This document shows positions 1-9,029 of a stretch of DNA of 47,690 bases, in pieces; position 1 is the stretch's first letter; the number at the start of each line of letters is the position of its first letter. Source of the stretch: Pyrinomonadaceae bacterium (GTDB taxonomy: Bacteria > Acidobacteriota > Blastocatellia > Pyrinomonadales > Pyrinomonadaceae); the NCBI GenBank assembly GCA_013811945.1, contig JACCUI010000114.1, positions 1 to 47,690 of the forward strand, written 5' to 3'. The translations under genes and the position numbers were made by a program. Under the pieces are notes generated by a model that was given only the letters and a program-made list of their open reading frames with translations, was not told the DNA's origin and did no database searches.

Positions 1-188
1 TTTGCAGGATGGGAAGGTGGGCAAACCGAAGCGCGCCCCCGCTCCAGCGTAGCGTCATCAACTGTATTTCTTCTCTCAACCCTACTGGACCGAGTCTGCA
101 GAAGCACCGAGCGGTTTTTGTAGCCAGCGCAAGACGCTACGCTGGAGCGGGGGCGCGCTTCGCTTTGCCCACCTTCCCCACCTGCAAA
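1..188. repeat. Large inverted repeat with 56-bp arms
   Basis: Positions 1-56 and 133-188 are reverse complements with about three mismatches, separated by a 76-nt centre. Both arms carry a GC-rich core (GCGCGCCCCCGCTCCAGCG). The left arm starts at the first base of the window, so the element may extend further left. I see no coding sequence in it; short open frames crossing it are by-products of the repeat. Confidence 0.8.
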
Positions 189-390
189 TTTGCGGTGCTT
201 GAACTGTTAATTGAAGGTTGAGGCGCATTGTATCTTGAGCCGGGGCAAGCTGCTTTGTCCCCTTCCTTACTTGTAAATCATCGACGGCCTTTCGGGATTT
301 CATCGGGGCTGGGGCGGCTCGTTTCTGCTCGTTATTCAACATTTACCATTCGCCATTTACCATCTAACATCGCCGGGTGGTCAACCAATC
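189..390. repeat. Non-coding stretch ending in heptamer array (CATTTAC-type)
   Basis: No gene is visible between the inverted repeat and the kinase remnant. At 340-370 there is a period-7 array: CATTTAC, CATTCGC, CATTTAC, CATCTAA, CAT. It resembles the short tandem heptamer arrays seen elsewhere in this window, with a different word. Confidence 0.6.
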
Positions 391-1353
391 TCGGACACTC
401 ATCATAATCAAAAAGCTGCCGCCAAAGCTCGACGTTCCTGGCCATCGTTCTCAGGCAGCTCGAAGCCACTGGCACCCAATTTGACTCCTACGAAACAACT
501 CAGCCGGCCGATGCGGCCTTGCGAACCCGTGCCGCACTCAGAGCTGGCGTAACTACAATCGCCGTGGTTGGCGGTGATGGAACTCTCAGCGAAGCTGCAG
601 AAGGCTTTTTTGAATCTGGTAATCAACCCGAAGCCATACCTACGCCGATCAATCGCCTGGCAGCGTTGGCAATCCTTCCCGCCGGGACCGGGACGATTTT
701 GCCCGAGGTCTAATGGGACGCCGCGCGCCGATGAAGGAGTGGGCTGAACTACTGATCTCACATTGTCAGGATAAGCACGAACACAGCACCCGGCTGGTCG
801 ATGTCAGTATGCCGCGTGCGATGGCGATGCCAACAGGTTTTTCTGCCTCAATGCTTCGACGATGGGAATTGGTTGTGAGACTGCATCGCGCGTCGCGGCA
901 CAGGGTGGTTTCCTGCGGAGCTTTTCGGGAGAGACGCGGTTGGCGGCGGCGGCTGTCGGCGCGTTAAGCGCCTGGCGTGAACGGCCGGTGCGCGTGTCAA
1001 TAGACGACAGCGTGGTGATAGAGGGTGGAATGAATTTGGTTGCCGTTGCGAATGGGCTTTATGCCGGTGCGGGTATGATGATGTCGCCCAGGGCGCGGGT
1101 TGATGATGGAAAACTCGATGTGGTGACGGCTTCGGGCTTTTCGCGCGCGGCGGTCATTCGCGAGCTGCCGCGCATTCACAACGGTGGTCATGTGATAAAC
1201 CCGAAGGTAAGAATCGAGCAAGGTACAAGCGTTAGAGTGGAGACTTTTAAACCGGAAGATGGGCTGTTGACTGAAGCAGACGGAAACGTTCGTGGAAAAA
1301 CCCCGGTGGAGTTTCGCATCATGCCCGGTGCTTTAAGAATTGTGGGGCGTTAA
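390..1353 (+). pseudogene. Diacylglycerol kinase-like lipid kinase, frameshifted remnant
   Basis: Pieces of one DAGK/YegS-family lipid kinase lie in order in different frames. They are a start-like NQKAAAKARRSW segment near 406-441, the nucleotide-binding GGDGTLSEAAEGF motif near 575-615, and the substrate motif LAILPAGTG near 668-694. After a shift GDDFARGLMGRRAP follows in another frame. After one more shift near 840 comes the region NASTMGIGCETASRV and an intact-looking C-terminal domain to the stop at 1353. At least three frameshifts (about 445, 695 and 840) separate these, so no full-length product is possible. Intact relatives are about 300 residues and phosphorylate diacylglycerol or related lipids. 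It faces the broken acetyltransferase gene tail to tail. The true start cannot be seen. Confidence 0.85.
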
Positions 1354-1508
1354 ATGCAAATTTTCTGGAGTGCGGGGCAAGAGGAGTGGGACACCGTTTG
1401 ATTTTTGTCACCGCCACCCAGCGGGCTTGGGCACCCCGGCCAAGATGCTCGCCCCGGGAAACCGCTCTGCCCCGCTGGGGACTCCCAGACCGCTTCCTCT
1501 GTCGGGGT
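1354..1508. other. Intergenic, GC-rich palindromic debris
   Basis: Short inverted words around GCGGGCTTGGGCACCCCGG and CCCCGCTGGGG fill this gap between two facing pseudogenes. They look like degenerate copies of the CCCCAAGCGGG hairpin found at 30155-30179. No gene is supported. Confidence 0.4.
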
Positions 1509-2011
1509 TTACCGTGGTTTGCGAAGCATCGGGCGCATCGTCGGAGAGCTTCCCACTTGGATTTCCCCGATTACCTCGAAACCGTGTCTTTCATAGAGCG
1601 AGATATTCCTGGGATTTGACGATTCAAGATAGGCAATCGTGCCATCGCGATCGCAAGGGATAAGGGCGTTGGATGGTACTTGGCCATTTGTTCGAACACT
1701 CCAAAAATCTCATCTTTGATCCCTTCGGGCGCGGTGCGTTCAACCAAGCCGATCATTGTCTCTTCGTCGGGGCCGAAACCGGGCTGAAGCCACAGAGCCG
1801 CACCAGCATAGCCAGCGGCAAAATAGGCAGTATCTTGTGCGAAGGCTGTCCCACCGAAAGCCTTCGCGATACTTGGAAAATGCGTTAGATACCGATGTGG
1901 GTCGGGCTGCGCCCAACGGGCCATCGGGTCGGAGCTAAACGCCAGTGTAAGCACACCGATTACGCCAGCTTCATCGGACGCCGTCGCCACCTTGATTGTC
2001 GATATTGTCAT
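1509..2011 (-). pseudogene. GNAT-family acetyltransferase with internal deletion
   Basis: The N-terminal part, from the ATG at 2011 to AKYHPT (about 110 residues), is a normal GNAT N-acetyltransferase start. The C-terminal part, CDRDGTIAYLESSNPRN then YERHGFEVIGEIQVGS and MLRKPR before TAA at 1509-1511, is a normal GNAT end in another frame. About 28 codons between them are missing. In intact relatives these encode the glycine-rich acetyl-CoA binding loop, and the loss also shifts the frame. The gene is therefore dead by deletion, not by a sequencing slip. It starts 1 nt after the rpiB remnant and would have been the last gene of the kinase-transketolase-isomerase operon. Confidence 0.85.
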
Positions 2012-2012
2012 T

Positions 2013-2501
2013 TTACTCCCGCCGCTTCGCTATGTCGGCGCACTCAGCATTGCTGCGCTCCAGTTCTTCAATCTCAAGCACTTTCTTCAACCGCCGCCGT
2101 TGACGCTCTTTGCCGGTACATTGCCGCAACAAACGCGCGCACCATTTCCAGTGCCAATTCTACGCCAGTAACACGGGCACCCAGGCAAAGGATACTTCAG
2201 TCGTCATGCTCGCGCGATTGACGTGCCGAGTAAGTATCGCGGCAGTGCAGCCGGCACACCTTTGAGTTTGTTGGCTGCGTCTGCGGCTCCTACTCCGCTG
2301 CCGCAAATGAGAATTCCTACCTCCACCGCGTTGCGTTGGACGGCTTGTCCAACTTAACGCGCATAGTCTGGGTAGTCGTCGGAGATTGATCGATCGTGCG
2401 TGCCGAAGTCAGCAATCTCATGTCCGCCCGGAACGCAATTCCTCAATCACCCGTTCATTGAGCGGGTAGCTCCCATGATCTGCGCCAACTGCAATCCGCA
2501 T
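2013..2501 (-). pseudogene. rpiB: Ribose-5-phosphate isomerase B remnant
   Basis: Reading the minus strand from the ATG at 2501 gives MRIAVGADHGSYPLNERVI, the RpiB start with the catalytic-site Asp-His. Then, in shifting frames, come the fragments GHEIADFGTHD, DDYPDYAR, GILICGSGVG (substrate loop), CRDTYSARQSREHDD, LCLGARVTGVELALEMVRAF and finally RLKKVLEIEELER to TAA at 2013. Besides frameshifts there are in-frame stops after DDYPDYAR (TAA) and after REHDD (TGA). The mix of nonsense and indel lesions indicates genuine decay. RpiB interconverts ribose-5-P and ribulose-5-P. It starts 3 nt after the transketolase stop, so it was translationally linked to it. Confidence 0.9.
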
Positions 2502-2504
2502 GAC

Positions 2505-4562
2505 CTATACCAGGGCCCGCGCGTGTTTCAAAACATTCTCGAGGTTGAATCCAAGCTGTCGCAGCGCCACGTCACCAGGCGCAGAAGCACCAAAGCGATC
2601 GAGACAAATCGCGTCGCCTTTCGCCCCAACATAACGGTCCCAACCTTGTCGCACGCCTGCTTCTACTGCCAGTCGCGCAGTGATCGAAGGTGGGAGAATC
2701 TGGTTGCGATAGGCTTGCGGCTGGTCCTCGAAGATTTCCCAACACGGCATTGATACGACTCGCGTGGCCAGGCCTTCATCTTGCAGTTTCTCCCGCGCTT
2801 CGAGTGCGAGGAACACCTCGGAGCCAGTCGCGATTAGGATGAGTTGCGGGTTGACGTCGCCTTGGACTCTTCCTAACGGTCGGGCTACAGCCTCCGCCTC
2901 GGCAAGAATGTAAGCACCGCGGCGCAAACCTTCAGCAGAAGCGAAACGGGTGCGATCAATCAGCGGTACTTTCTGGCGTGTCAACGCCAGCGCCGTCGGG
3001 CCCTTGCGACGAAGGATGGCGACACGCCAAGCCTCTCGCACCTCGTGATTATCCGCCGGACGAATCACAGTCAGATTCGGTATCGCACGCAGGGCAGCCA
3101 GGTGTTCGATCGGTTGATGCGTCGGCCCATCTTCGCCCAAACCGACCGAATCGTGCGTGAAAACATAAATCGTCTGGACTTCGGACAACGCGGCGAGGCG
3201 AATAGAGGGTCGCATGTAGTCGGAGAAGGTAAGAAAAGTGCCACCGAAAGGAATCAAGCCGCCATTTAGAGACATGCCGGTCAGCGTTGAACCCATTGCA
3301 TGCTCGCGCACACCGAAGTGAATGATCCTTCCTTCATAAGACCCCGCTTCAAAATCACCACCGCCTTTGATATCAGTGTTATTCGAGACGCCGAGATCGG
3401 CCGAGCCGCCAATTAACATTGGCATGTGCGGCGCAAGGGCATTAATCACTTCGCCACTGGCGGCGCGCGTAGCCATCGGCTTTGCATCCGCGAAATCAGG
3501 AAGGTGTTTTTCCCAACCCTCAGGCAATGTGCCGCTCATTGTTTCCTGCCACGTTTTACCCAGATCGCCATACTTGCCCAGGTACTTCTCGATTAACGCC
3601 CTCCATTCTCGTTCCTGTCGTGCGCCGCGTTCGATCGTCTGACGAAAATGGGTTAGGGCCTCATCCGGGACGTAGAATTGTTTGTCTTCAGGCCAACCGA
3701 GATGCCGTTTCGTTTCACGCACTGCCGCCTCGCCCGGAGCATCGCTGTGGGCCTTGCGGGTTCCGGCCGTTGGCATGCCGTAACCAATCGTGGTCTTGAC
3801 GGAAATTAAGGAGGGTTTTGTGCCTATTGATTGCGCTTCGCGAATAGCCGCTTCGATGGCCACAACATCGTTGCCGTCTTCAACCGTGACAGTGTGCCAG
3901 CCATAGGATTCAAATCTGCGGGGAACGTCTTCGCTGAATGCGAGATCGGTGAAGCCCTCGATGGTGACCTTGTTGTCGTCGTAGAGATAAATTAGTTTTC
4001 CCAGCTTGAGATGGCCAGCCAGAGATGCCGCCTCCGAGGCGACCCCTTCCATGAGATCGCCGTCGGAAACGATGGCATAGATATTATGATCGATGACCGG
4101 AAATTCTTCTTTGTTGAATTTGGCAGCGAGGTGAGCCCCGCCCATTGCCATGCCTACGCCGTTCGCGAAACCCTGGCCCAAAGGCCCGGTAGTAATTTCC
4201 ACGCCCGGTGTCAGAATGTTCTCCGGATGTCCCGGCGTTTTTGAGTTCCACTGCCGGAAGTTCTTTATTTCATCAAGCGAAAGCTCATAGCCACTGAGGT
4301 AGAGCAGTGAATAGAGCAGCATCGAGCCGTGTCCGGCGGAGAGTAGAAAGCGATCGCGGTTCTCCCAAGTGGGATTCTTAGGGTTGTGACGAAGAAAACG
4401 AGTCCAAAGCACATAAGCCATCGGAGCGGCGCCCAGAGGCAGGCCGGGATGGCCTGACTCGGCTTTCTGAACGGCGTCGAGCGAGAGGGCTCGAATTGTA
4501 TTAATGCAAAGTTGATCGAGCTCCGGTGTGTTGTCTGTCTGCTTCTGCATTGGCGCGCTCAT
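2505..4562 (-). CDS. tkt: Transketolase
   Basis: A 685-residue protein of normal family length, intact. It transfers two-carbon ketol units in the non-oxidative pentose phosphate pathway using thiamine diphosphate. Visible motifs: [12 protein letters not shown] with catalytic His38, [14 protein letters not shown], and the ThDP/metal motif SDGDLMEG continuing to DDNKVTIEG. In the pyrimidine domain are [10 protein letters not shown] with the conserved Glu, and [17 protein letters not shown]. The start ATG lies 21 nt downstream of the FGGY kinase stop and is preceded by GATAGGAAA, so the two are co-transcribed. The next gene (rpiB remnant) begins 3 nt beyond its stop. It is the only surviving pathway enzyme after the kinase, so ribose-5-phosphate isomerisation must be done by another gene outside the window (inference). 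Confidence 0.97.
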   Translation of the reverse strand: MSAPMQKQTDNTPELDQLCINTIRALSLDAVQKAESGHPGLPLGAAPMAYVLWTRFLRHNPKNPTWENRDRFLLSAGHGSMLLYSLLYLSGYELSLDEIKNFRQWNSKTPGHPENILTPGVEITTGPLGQGFANGVGMAMGGAHLAAKFNKEEFPVIDHNIYAIVSDGDLMEGVASEAASLAGHLKLGKLIYLYDDNKVTIEGFTDLAFSEDVPRRFESYGWHTVTVEDGNDVVAIEAAIREAQSIGTKPSLISVKTTIGYGMPTAGTRKAHSDAPGEAAVRETKRHLGWPEDKQFYVPDEALTHFRQTIERGARQEREWRALIEKYLGKYGDLGKTWQETMSGTLPEGWEKHLPDFADAKPMATRAASGEVINALAPHMPMLIGGSADLGVSNNTDIKGGGDFEAGSYEGRIIHFGVREHAMGSTLTGMSLNGGLIPFGGTFLTFSDYMRPSIRLAALSEVQTIYVFTHDSVGLGEDGPTHQPIEHLAALRAIPNLTVIRPADNHEVREAWRVAILRRKGPTALALTRQKVPLIDRTRFASAEGLRRGAYILAEAEAVARPLGRVQGDVNPQLILIATGSEVFLALEAREKLQDEGLATRVVSMPCWEIFEDQPQAYRNQILPPSITARLAVEAGVRQGWDRYVGAKGDAICLDRFGASAPGDVALRQLGFNLENVLKHARALV

Positions 4563-4583
4563 TAATTGGTTTCCTATCTGAGT

Positions 4584-6131
4584 TTAACGTGATCCGATCA
4601 CGCCTTCGTAAATCCGTTGTTGTCGCTTGAGTCCTTCCTGGTAACGCACATGATGTGACATGTTCGGCTCAAACGTCTGTTCCAGACGCACCGGTAATTC
4701 AGTAATACTTTGTATTTTGCCCGCGGCTTCCAGCGCAAGCAAGGCGGCTCCACGAACAGATGCTTCGCGCGGTTCGGAAAGCCCTATCGAACGCCCCAGC
4801 ACGTCTGCAATAATCTGTGTCCAAACTGGAGAAGAACGTAGAGCCGTGCCTGACGCAATTATGGTCGCACCGGGTGCCACAGGCTCGAGAGCCTTGGCGA
4901 TTAAGGCGAAGCGATATGCGATCGCTTCCATGGTGGCACGTAGAATTTCTATTGACTGGGTCCGCAACGTGATACCGAGAATCGCACCGCGAGCCTCGGT
5001 TGACCAGCCGGTGCTGCGTTCACCTGCCCAGAAAGGCAACACAATTAAGCCATGGGCGTCGGGTTCGAGCATTTCGAGAGCAGCTTCGATTGATTCCGAA
5101 TCATCATTAGGCAAAAGCAATTCTTTGATCCAACGATGGAGACCGCCCCCATCAGACAAAGCGCCGCCAACTATTACCCTCTTACGATCTGCGCGATAAC
5201 ACCAAAGCGCCGCGGGCAGTTGAGCTGGTGGCTCACCTTCGTAAAGTACGCGCATCGCACCTGACGTACCAATCATCAGCGCTGCTTGATCCCGCGTTGC
5301 GCAGCCGCTGCCAATGGTGTTAGCGGCACCATCACCAATTGGAGGAGAAATCCGGGCCTCACTTAAAACGGGCCAACGCGCGGCATACCCAGGCCTCAGA
5401 TGGCAAGATGCCTGGTCTGCGATGGAGATCTTCGGAAGACTCTCGTCCGGTATACCAAGCGCCTCCATCAGTTGCCTATCCCATTCAAGCAGCCGCTGAT
5501 TGAACAAGCCCGTTCCAGAGGCCATCGAGATACTGGCCGCAGCCTCTCCTGACAAGCGCAGGACAACATATTCCCCAAAAGATAACCAGCGATTGGTAGA
5601 GGCAAACGCCTGAGGATGTGCTTTTCTCAGCCAGAGCAGCTTCGCCGGCCAGTAGCTGGGATGAAAGCGGCAACCGGTGCGCGCGTGCACGGCCGTTTCA
5701 TCGAGACGGTTTCGCAGTTCCTTTACCGCTGCAGCGGCCCGCGTATCAGCCCAACCGAAGACCGGCGTCGTGGCTAAGCCTTGCGCGTCCACTCCCAGAA
5801 GGCTGTGCCAGAAACAGGAGATGGCGATCAACTGAATCTTGCCCACGGTTTGATAAGGCCGATCCAATAGTGCGTCGATCGTTTGAGTCACCAACTCAAA
5901 GCCTGCCTGAGCGTCCGTTACGGCGAGATCATTAATTTCAGTGACGGTTTGCTCAATTCGCACCCCAGCGCCATCGATCTCACATCCCCCTTCGTCGAAC
6001 AGCGACGCGCGCACTCCGGACGTACCGATATCCACTGCCAGGACGGCAGCTGTTTTAGATCCTGCCATCACGGAGACAAGCTCAGGCGATAGCTCAAACC
6101 CTTCAAGGACCTCATCCAGCGCGCTGCTCAT
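4584..6131 (-). CDS. FGGY-family carbohydrate kinase, gluconokinase-like
   Basis: A 515-residue sugar kinase of the FGGY family. The N-terminal phosphate-binding segment reads VLAVDIGTSGVRASLFD. The middle has SYWPAKLLWLRKAHP and a WLSFGEYVVLRLSG segment, which is typical of bacterial gluconokinases. The second ATPase domain carries GDGAANTIGSGC, LMIGTSGAMR and IIASGTALRSSPVW. Gluconate would be converted to 6-phosphogluconate, feeding the pentose phosphate pathway in line with the downstream transketolase; xylulose as substrate cannot be excluded. It is the first gene of the minus-strand operon kinase-tkt-(rpiB)-(GNAT). The first 25 residues before the ATPase domain are an extension of unknown role. 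Confidence 0.88.
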   Translation of the reverse strand: MSSALDEVLEGFELSPELVSVMAGSKTAAVLAVDIGTSGVRASLFDEGGCEIDGAGVRIEQTVTEINDLAVTDAQAGFELVTQTIDALLDRPYQTVGKIQLIAISCFWHSLLGVDAQGLATTPVFGWADTRAAAAVKELRNRLDETAVHARTGCRFHPSYWPAKLLWLRKAHPQAFASTNRWLSFGEYVVLRLSGEAAASISMASGTGLFNQRLLEWDRQLMEALGIPDESLPKISIADQASCHLRPGYAARWPVLSEARISPPIGDGAANTIGSGCATRDQAALMIGTSGAMRVLYEGEPPAQLPAALWCYRADRKRVIVGGALSDGGGLHRWIKELLLPNDDSESIEAALEMLEPDAHGLIVLPFWAGERSTGWSTEARGAILGITLRTQSIEILRATMEAIAYRFALIAKALEPVAPGATIIASGTALRSSPVWTQIIADVLGRSIGLSEPREASVRGAALLALEAAGKIQSITELPVRLEQTFEPNMSHHVRYQEGLKRQQRIYEGVIGSR

Positions 6132-6298
6132 CTCAGGTGGTCTGGGTTTTGGACGCGGGAGATATCCTGCGTCATCGAATTGTTGATTAAAGGTTTATCG
6201 GGACAACGATTGAAGTTCGCCGAAAGAATCGCACAAGGGGGTCTCATAGTCCAGCTTGACCACAACGAGGTACTGGTGCATTTTGAGGCCGGAACTTC

Positions 6299-6353
6299 AG
6301 AGTCCAACCTTTAGGTTGCCGCTTAGCGCGGCGACAGCTAAAGCTAGAACTCT
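6299..6353. repeat. Inverted repeat between FGGY kinase and zinc-ribbon gene
   Basis: Left arm 6299-6322 (AGAGTCCAACCTTTAGGTTG then CCGC) and right arm 6328-6353 pair with a few mismatches across a 5-nt loop. It lies in the 251-bp gap shared by two divergently transcribed genes, close upstream of the plus-strand gene. The rest of the gap shows no gene. Confidence 0.6.
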
Positions 6354-6382
6354 AAACTGAACCAGCACCCTCAACTGTTAGA

Positions 6383-7132
6383 ATGCGCTTTATGAATGCG
6401 GAAACACTCAACTGCCCAATGTGCGGCGCTGCCACATCAACCGATGAGCCGCTCTGTAAATATTGTGGCGCCCGACTGGCCACAATCGCCTGCGCCTCTT
6501 GCTTTGGGATGATGTTCCTGGGGAGCAGACATTGCCCTCGCTGCGGAGCAGCAGCCGCGACGCGAGAAAGCGGAAGTTTGCCGGCGCGCAGTTGCCCGCG
6601 CTGCCGCATTGAGATGCAAGCGGTGGCAATCGGATCGACCCCAGTGCGAGAATGTGACCGTTGTTTTGGTCTCTGGGTGGACGTGCCGTCGTTTGAGAAG
6701 ATCTGCGCGGACCGAGAGCAACAAGGGGCGGTACTTGGTGCTGCTTCGCCCGCTCCGCGGGGTAAAGTCCACGAAAGCGGTAGGGTTCGTTATTCGCCCT
6801 GCCCGGAGTGTTCGCAGTTGATGAACCGCATCAACTTCGCACGCTGCTCCGGTGTGATTGTAGATATTTGCAAGGGCCACGGAAGCTGGTTCGACCATGA
6901 GGAACTAACTCGCATCGTCGAGTTCATCCGCGCGGGAGGCCTCGATGCAGCCCGCGCGAAAGAGAAAGCGGCAATCGAAGAGGAACGCAGGCAACTGCGG
7001 CACGAACAGCTCTCCGTTGACGGAAGCCTCTCCTCCCTACTTGATATCAGGGCCGCCGATGATCACCATACTACCGGCGTTACAACGGGGATTGCCTCTG
7101 CCCGAGCACTTTTGAAACTCCTGCTCGATTAG
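6383..7132 (+). CDS. Zinc-ribbon (zf-TFIIB type) protein
   Basis: A 249-residue cytoplasmic protein built of repeated Cys4 zinc ribbons. There is a CPMC...CKYC pair at about 11-29, a second CASC...CPRC pair at about 38-56, and then two copies of the TFIIB-like zinc-finger family. The first copy is CPRCRIEMQ...CDRCFGLWVD; the second is CPECSQLMNRI followed by GVIVDICKGHGSWFDHEEL. The C-terminal 60 residues are charged, probably helical, and of unknown function. The partner or nucleic-acid target is unknown. An alternative ATG four codons in (6392) is equally possible, as no clear ribosome binding site decides. The gene meets the superoxide dismutase gene tail to tail, overlapping by 4 nt. Confidence 0.85.
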   Translation: MRFMNAETLNCPMCGAATSTDEPLCKYCGARLATIACASCFGMMFLGSRHCPRCGAAAATRESGSLPARSCPRCRIEMQAVAIGSTPVRECDRCFGLWVDVPSFEKICADREQQGAVLGAASPAPRGKVHESGRVRYSPCPECSQLMNRINFARCSGVIVDICKGHGSWFDHEELTRIVEFIRAGGLDAARAKEKAAIEEERRQLRHEQLSVDGSLSSLLDIRAADDHHTTGVTTGIASARALLKLLLD

Positions 7133-7770
7133 CTATTCGCCGCTTGTTTCCGTGCCGGTTTGCCTGGTGAGACGCGACTCTCGGCAGCGCTCCAGTCGAT
7201 GTTAGAGAAAAACGCTTCGATGTACTTGGGCCGCTCAGTTTTGAAATCGAGCAGGTAAGCGTGTTCCCAAACGTCCATTACGAGTATGGGATTGAAACCG
7301 GCGACATTGCCTGTTTCATGTAGCGAAATCCAGTGATTTGAAAGCCGGTGGTTGGCGGGGTTCTCATAGCAGATGGCCCAGCCCACGCCGCGCATCTTGC
7401 CGATGCCCTCAAAATCGGCCTTCCAAATGTCGTAGCTGCCGAAACTAGCTTCCGCCGCTTTCAGGAATTTGGATGAGCGGTCTGGCTCGCCCTTACCCGT
7501 GCCCTTCTTGAGATTCTCGAAATAGTACTCGTGCAGGACCATCCCGTTGTATTCAAAACCGAGACGACGCGTTAGCTCGGAATACGCCGGCATCTCTTCC
7601 TGATCGACTTTCCCATCCTGAATGAACTGCCAAATCTTCTCCGTCAGGTTGTTAGTTTCTTTGACGTAGCCTTCGTAGAGTTTGAAGTGCAGTTCCAACG
7701 TTTCGTCCGAAATGCCCTTCAAGCCGCTGAGATTAAACTGTCTCGCCTTATAAGAATCTGCTGAACTCAT
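7129..7770 (-). CDS. Superoxide dismutase (Fe/Mn family)
   Basis: A 213-residue protein matching the Fe/Mn superoxide dismutase fold, which converts superoxide to oxygen and hydrogen peroxide. Metal ligands visible are His in LELHFKLYEGYV, His in VLHEYYF, and Asp and His in the signature MDVWEHAYLLDF. The second-shell His of classical enzymes (HxxxHHxxYV) is not present; this copy has HFKLYEGYV, one residue shorter. The Tyr is kept. No signal peptide is seen, so it is probably cytoplasmic. The C-terminus carries a short Lys/Arg/Ala tail. Its stop overlaps the stop of the convergent zinc-ribbon gene. Confidence 0.93.
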   Translation of the reverse strand: MSSADSYKARQFNLSGLKGISDETLELHFKLYEGYVKETNNLTEKIWQFIQDGKVDQEEMPAYSELTRRLGFEYNGMVLHEYYFENLKKGTGKGEPDRSSKFLKAAEASFGSYDIWKADFEGIGKMRGVGWAICYENPANHRLSNHWISLHETGNVAGFNPILVMDVWEHAYLLDFKTERPKYIEAFFSNIDWSAAESRVSPGKPARKQAANS

Positions 7771-7901
7771 CGCTCACCTCCGTCACACCAATTGTAAGAA
7801 GCGACCCCGAGAGAACCCCCGCCGGGCCGGCATTTGCGACTATTGCGCTTGAGTGTGACGAATGAGTTAAGAGAGTGCGGCTTTAGTGTGACGAAGAAGC
7901 C

Positions 7902-7964
7902 AGGAGGCAGTTGGCAGGAAATCGGCAGTGTTTCCCTGCCGACTGCTTCCTGCGCTTGCCTCCT
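7902..7964. repeat. Hairpin of GGCAG-word repeats
   Basis: Left arm 7902-7928 begins AGGAGGCAGTTGGCAGGAA and right arm 7936-7964 ends TTCCTGCGCTTGCCTCCT; they fold back on each other. It sits just past the stop of the PuuD-like gene and could act as its terminator. The word structure (GGCAG spaced by short fillers) resembles the tandem-word foldback elements elsewhere in the window. Upstream, AGTGTGACGAA occurs twice (about 7852 and 7891). Confidence 0.55.
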
Positions 7965-7971
7965 ATCTCTG

Positions 7972-8775
7972 CTAGTTCTTACCGAAGATTACCCAGTCGC
8001 CGTGTGATGTGCCCATGAAGAGGAGCAATGGAAGCGACAGCCAGGCGTTAGTTCGCGATGCGAGAAAAGCCTGGCGAGCCAACTCCGGCGGCGCCGCCGG
8101 TCCAGTGCCGGCCGTGGCCGCGATAATCCGCTTATTGTTCGGCCAGATGATGCCCCAAACATTCAGCATCATGACTATGCCGTAAGCACCACCAACGCCA
8201 ATCGAAATGGTCTTGTTGCTGGCCCAGCTCTCGCCACCGGCGGTCAGCATTCCGATGAAGAACTTCACCAGGCCCCAGGTAATTATCGCCACCAGTATGA
8301 GCATCACGATCGCGAACAGTCGTCCATCCTTGGTTAACGCCGCCACCTTCTTGATAATCAGGAATTCCACGATGAACAAAACAATCGGATAGGTTAGCCA
8401 CGCAAACAGTACCCACCAGAGGTTGACATCGCCTCCACCAACCACGTTCGCGTTATTCACGTCAGCTTTCAGTGTGTACATCGCGAAGTATGCCAGGCCC
8501 GACAGCACCGTGACGACTGCGCCCCAACGGAAGTACCAGAGTGCCCGCGTTAGCAGATCTGGATTGACCTTCTTCTTAGTATCCGGATCAAGGGCCTTCT
8601 GAAATGGAACATTTACGAGGTTGAAAAAATAGAGCAACCCGATCCAGGCGATACCTGCGACGAAATGCGCCCAGCGAAGGAAAATCCTCAGGAACGCCTC
8701 GCCGTTTGGAGCGTGAAAGATTTCCTGAAGCATAGCCAGACTGATAGGGAGATGAACAGTTGACTCGATTAGCAT
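7972..8775 (-). CDS. Urate hydroxylase PuuD-like membrane protein
   Basis: A 267-residue polytopic membrane protein with about six hydrophobic segments (roughly 28-50, 80-100, 117-140, 148-172, 185-207, 243-258). The segment RWAHFVAGIAWIGLLYFFN is characteristic of the N-terminal membrane domain of PuuD (Urate_ox_N family). Full-length PuuD enzymes add a C-terminal cytochrome c domain; none is present here and no CxxCH motif is seen. No purine-catabolism gene is adjacent. It may be a haem or quinone-linked membrane protein of the same fold with a different role. Function in this organism is not established. Confidence 0.75.
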   Translation of the reverse strand: MLIESTVHLPISLAMLQEIFHAPNGEAFLRIFLRWAHFVAGIAWIGLLYFFNLVNVPFQKALDPDTKKKVNPDLLTRALWYFRWGAVVTVLSGLAYFAMYTLKADVNNANVVGGGDVNLWWVLFAWLTYPIVLFIVEFLIIKKVAALTKDGRLFAIVMLILVAIITWGLVKFFIGMLTAGGESWASNKTISIGVGGAYGIVMMLNVWGIIWPNNKRIIAATAGTGPAAPPELARQAFLASRTNAWLSLPLLLFMGTSHGDWVIFGKN

Positions 8776-8988
8776 AGGCCCTCCGAGGTGTTAAGTGGGA
8801 CAGACAGCTCATCTGCCGAATTCACTTGAGTTGTTAGAATTACCCGCGCAGATTACACCCAGACCCTCTTGAGACGCAATCATGTCGAAATGCGTTAAAG
8901 TAAGTTGGTTATGAATCAACGCAACCCTTTAGCAGTTTCGAATGGATGGATTCAAACACTCCGCACGAGCAGATCCACTCACCACACG

Positions 8989-9016
8989 GTACCACCTTGC
9001 GGGGTAGCGGGTGGGT
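8989..9016. repeat. Dispersed hairpin repeat, copy 1 (GTACCACC-GCGG type)
   Basis: The sequence GTACCACCTTGCGGGGTAGC followed by GGGTGGGT can form a small stem (CCACC with GGTGG). Related copies lie at 10848-10873 (inside the dehydratase gene, opposite strand) and 11270-11295. The surrounding 8776-9029 gap between two minus-strand genes shows no coding sequence. Confidence 0.6.
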
Positions 9017-9029
9017 AGCGCGGGGGTGT

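Noticed and set aside
82..342. Minus-strand frame of 86 codons and a plus-strand frame of 70 codons at 9-221
   Set aside because: Both run through the 56-bp inverted repeat and have no family features or ribosome binding site; they are by-products of the repeat.
408..761. Minus-strand frame of 117 codons
   Set aside because: Antisense to the diacylglycerol-kinase remnant, whose motifs are clear on the plus strand.
2400..2753. Plus-strand frame of 117 codons
   Set aside because: Antisense to the rpiB remnant and the transketolase C-terminus; no independent support.
4660..5199. Plus-strand frame of 179 codons inside the FGGY kinase
   Set aside because: Shadow of the kinase gene; composition is typical of an antisense frame (many Arg, Ser, Pro).
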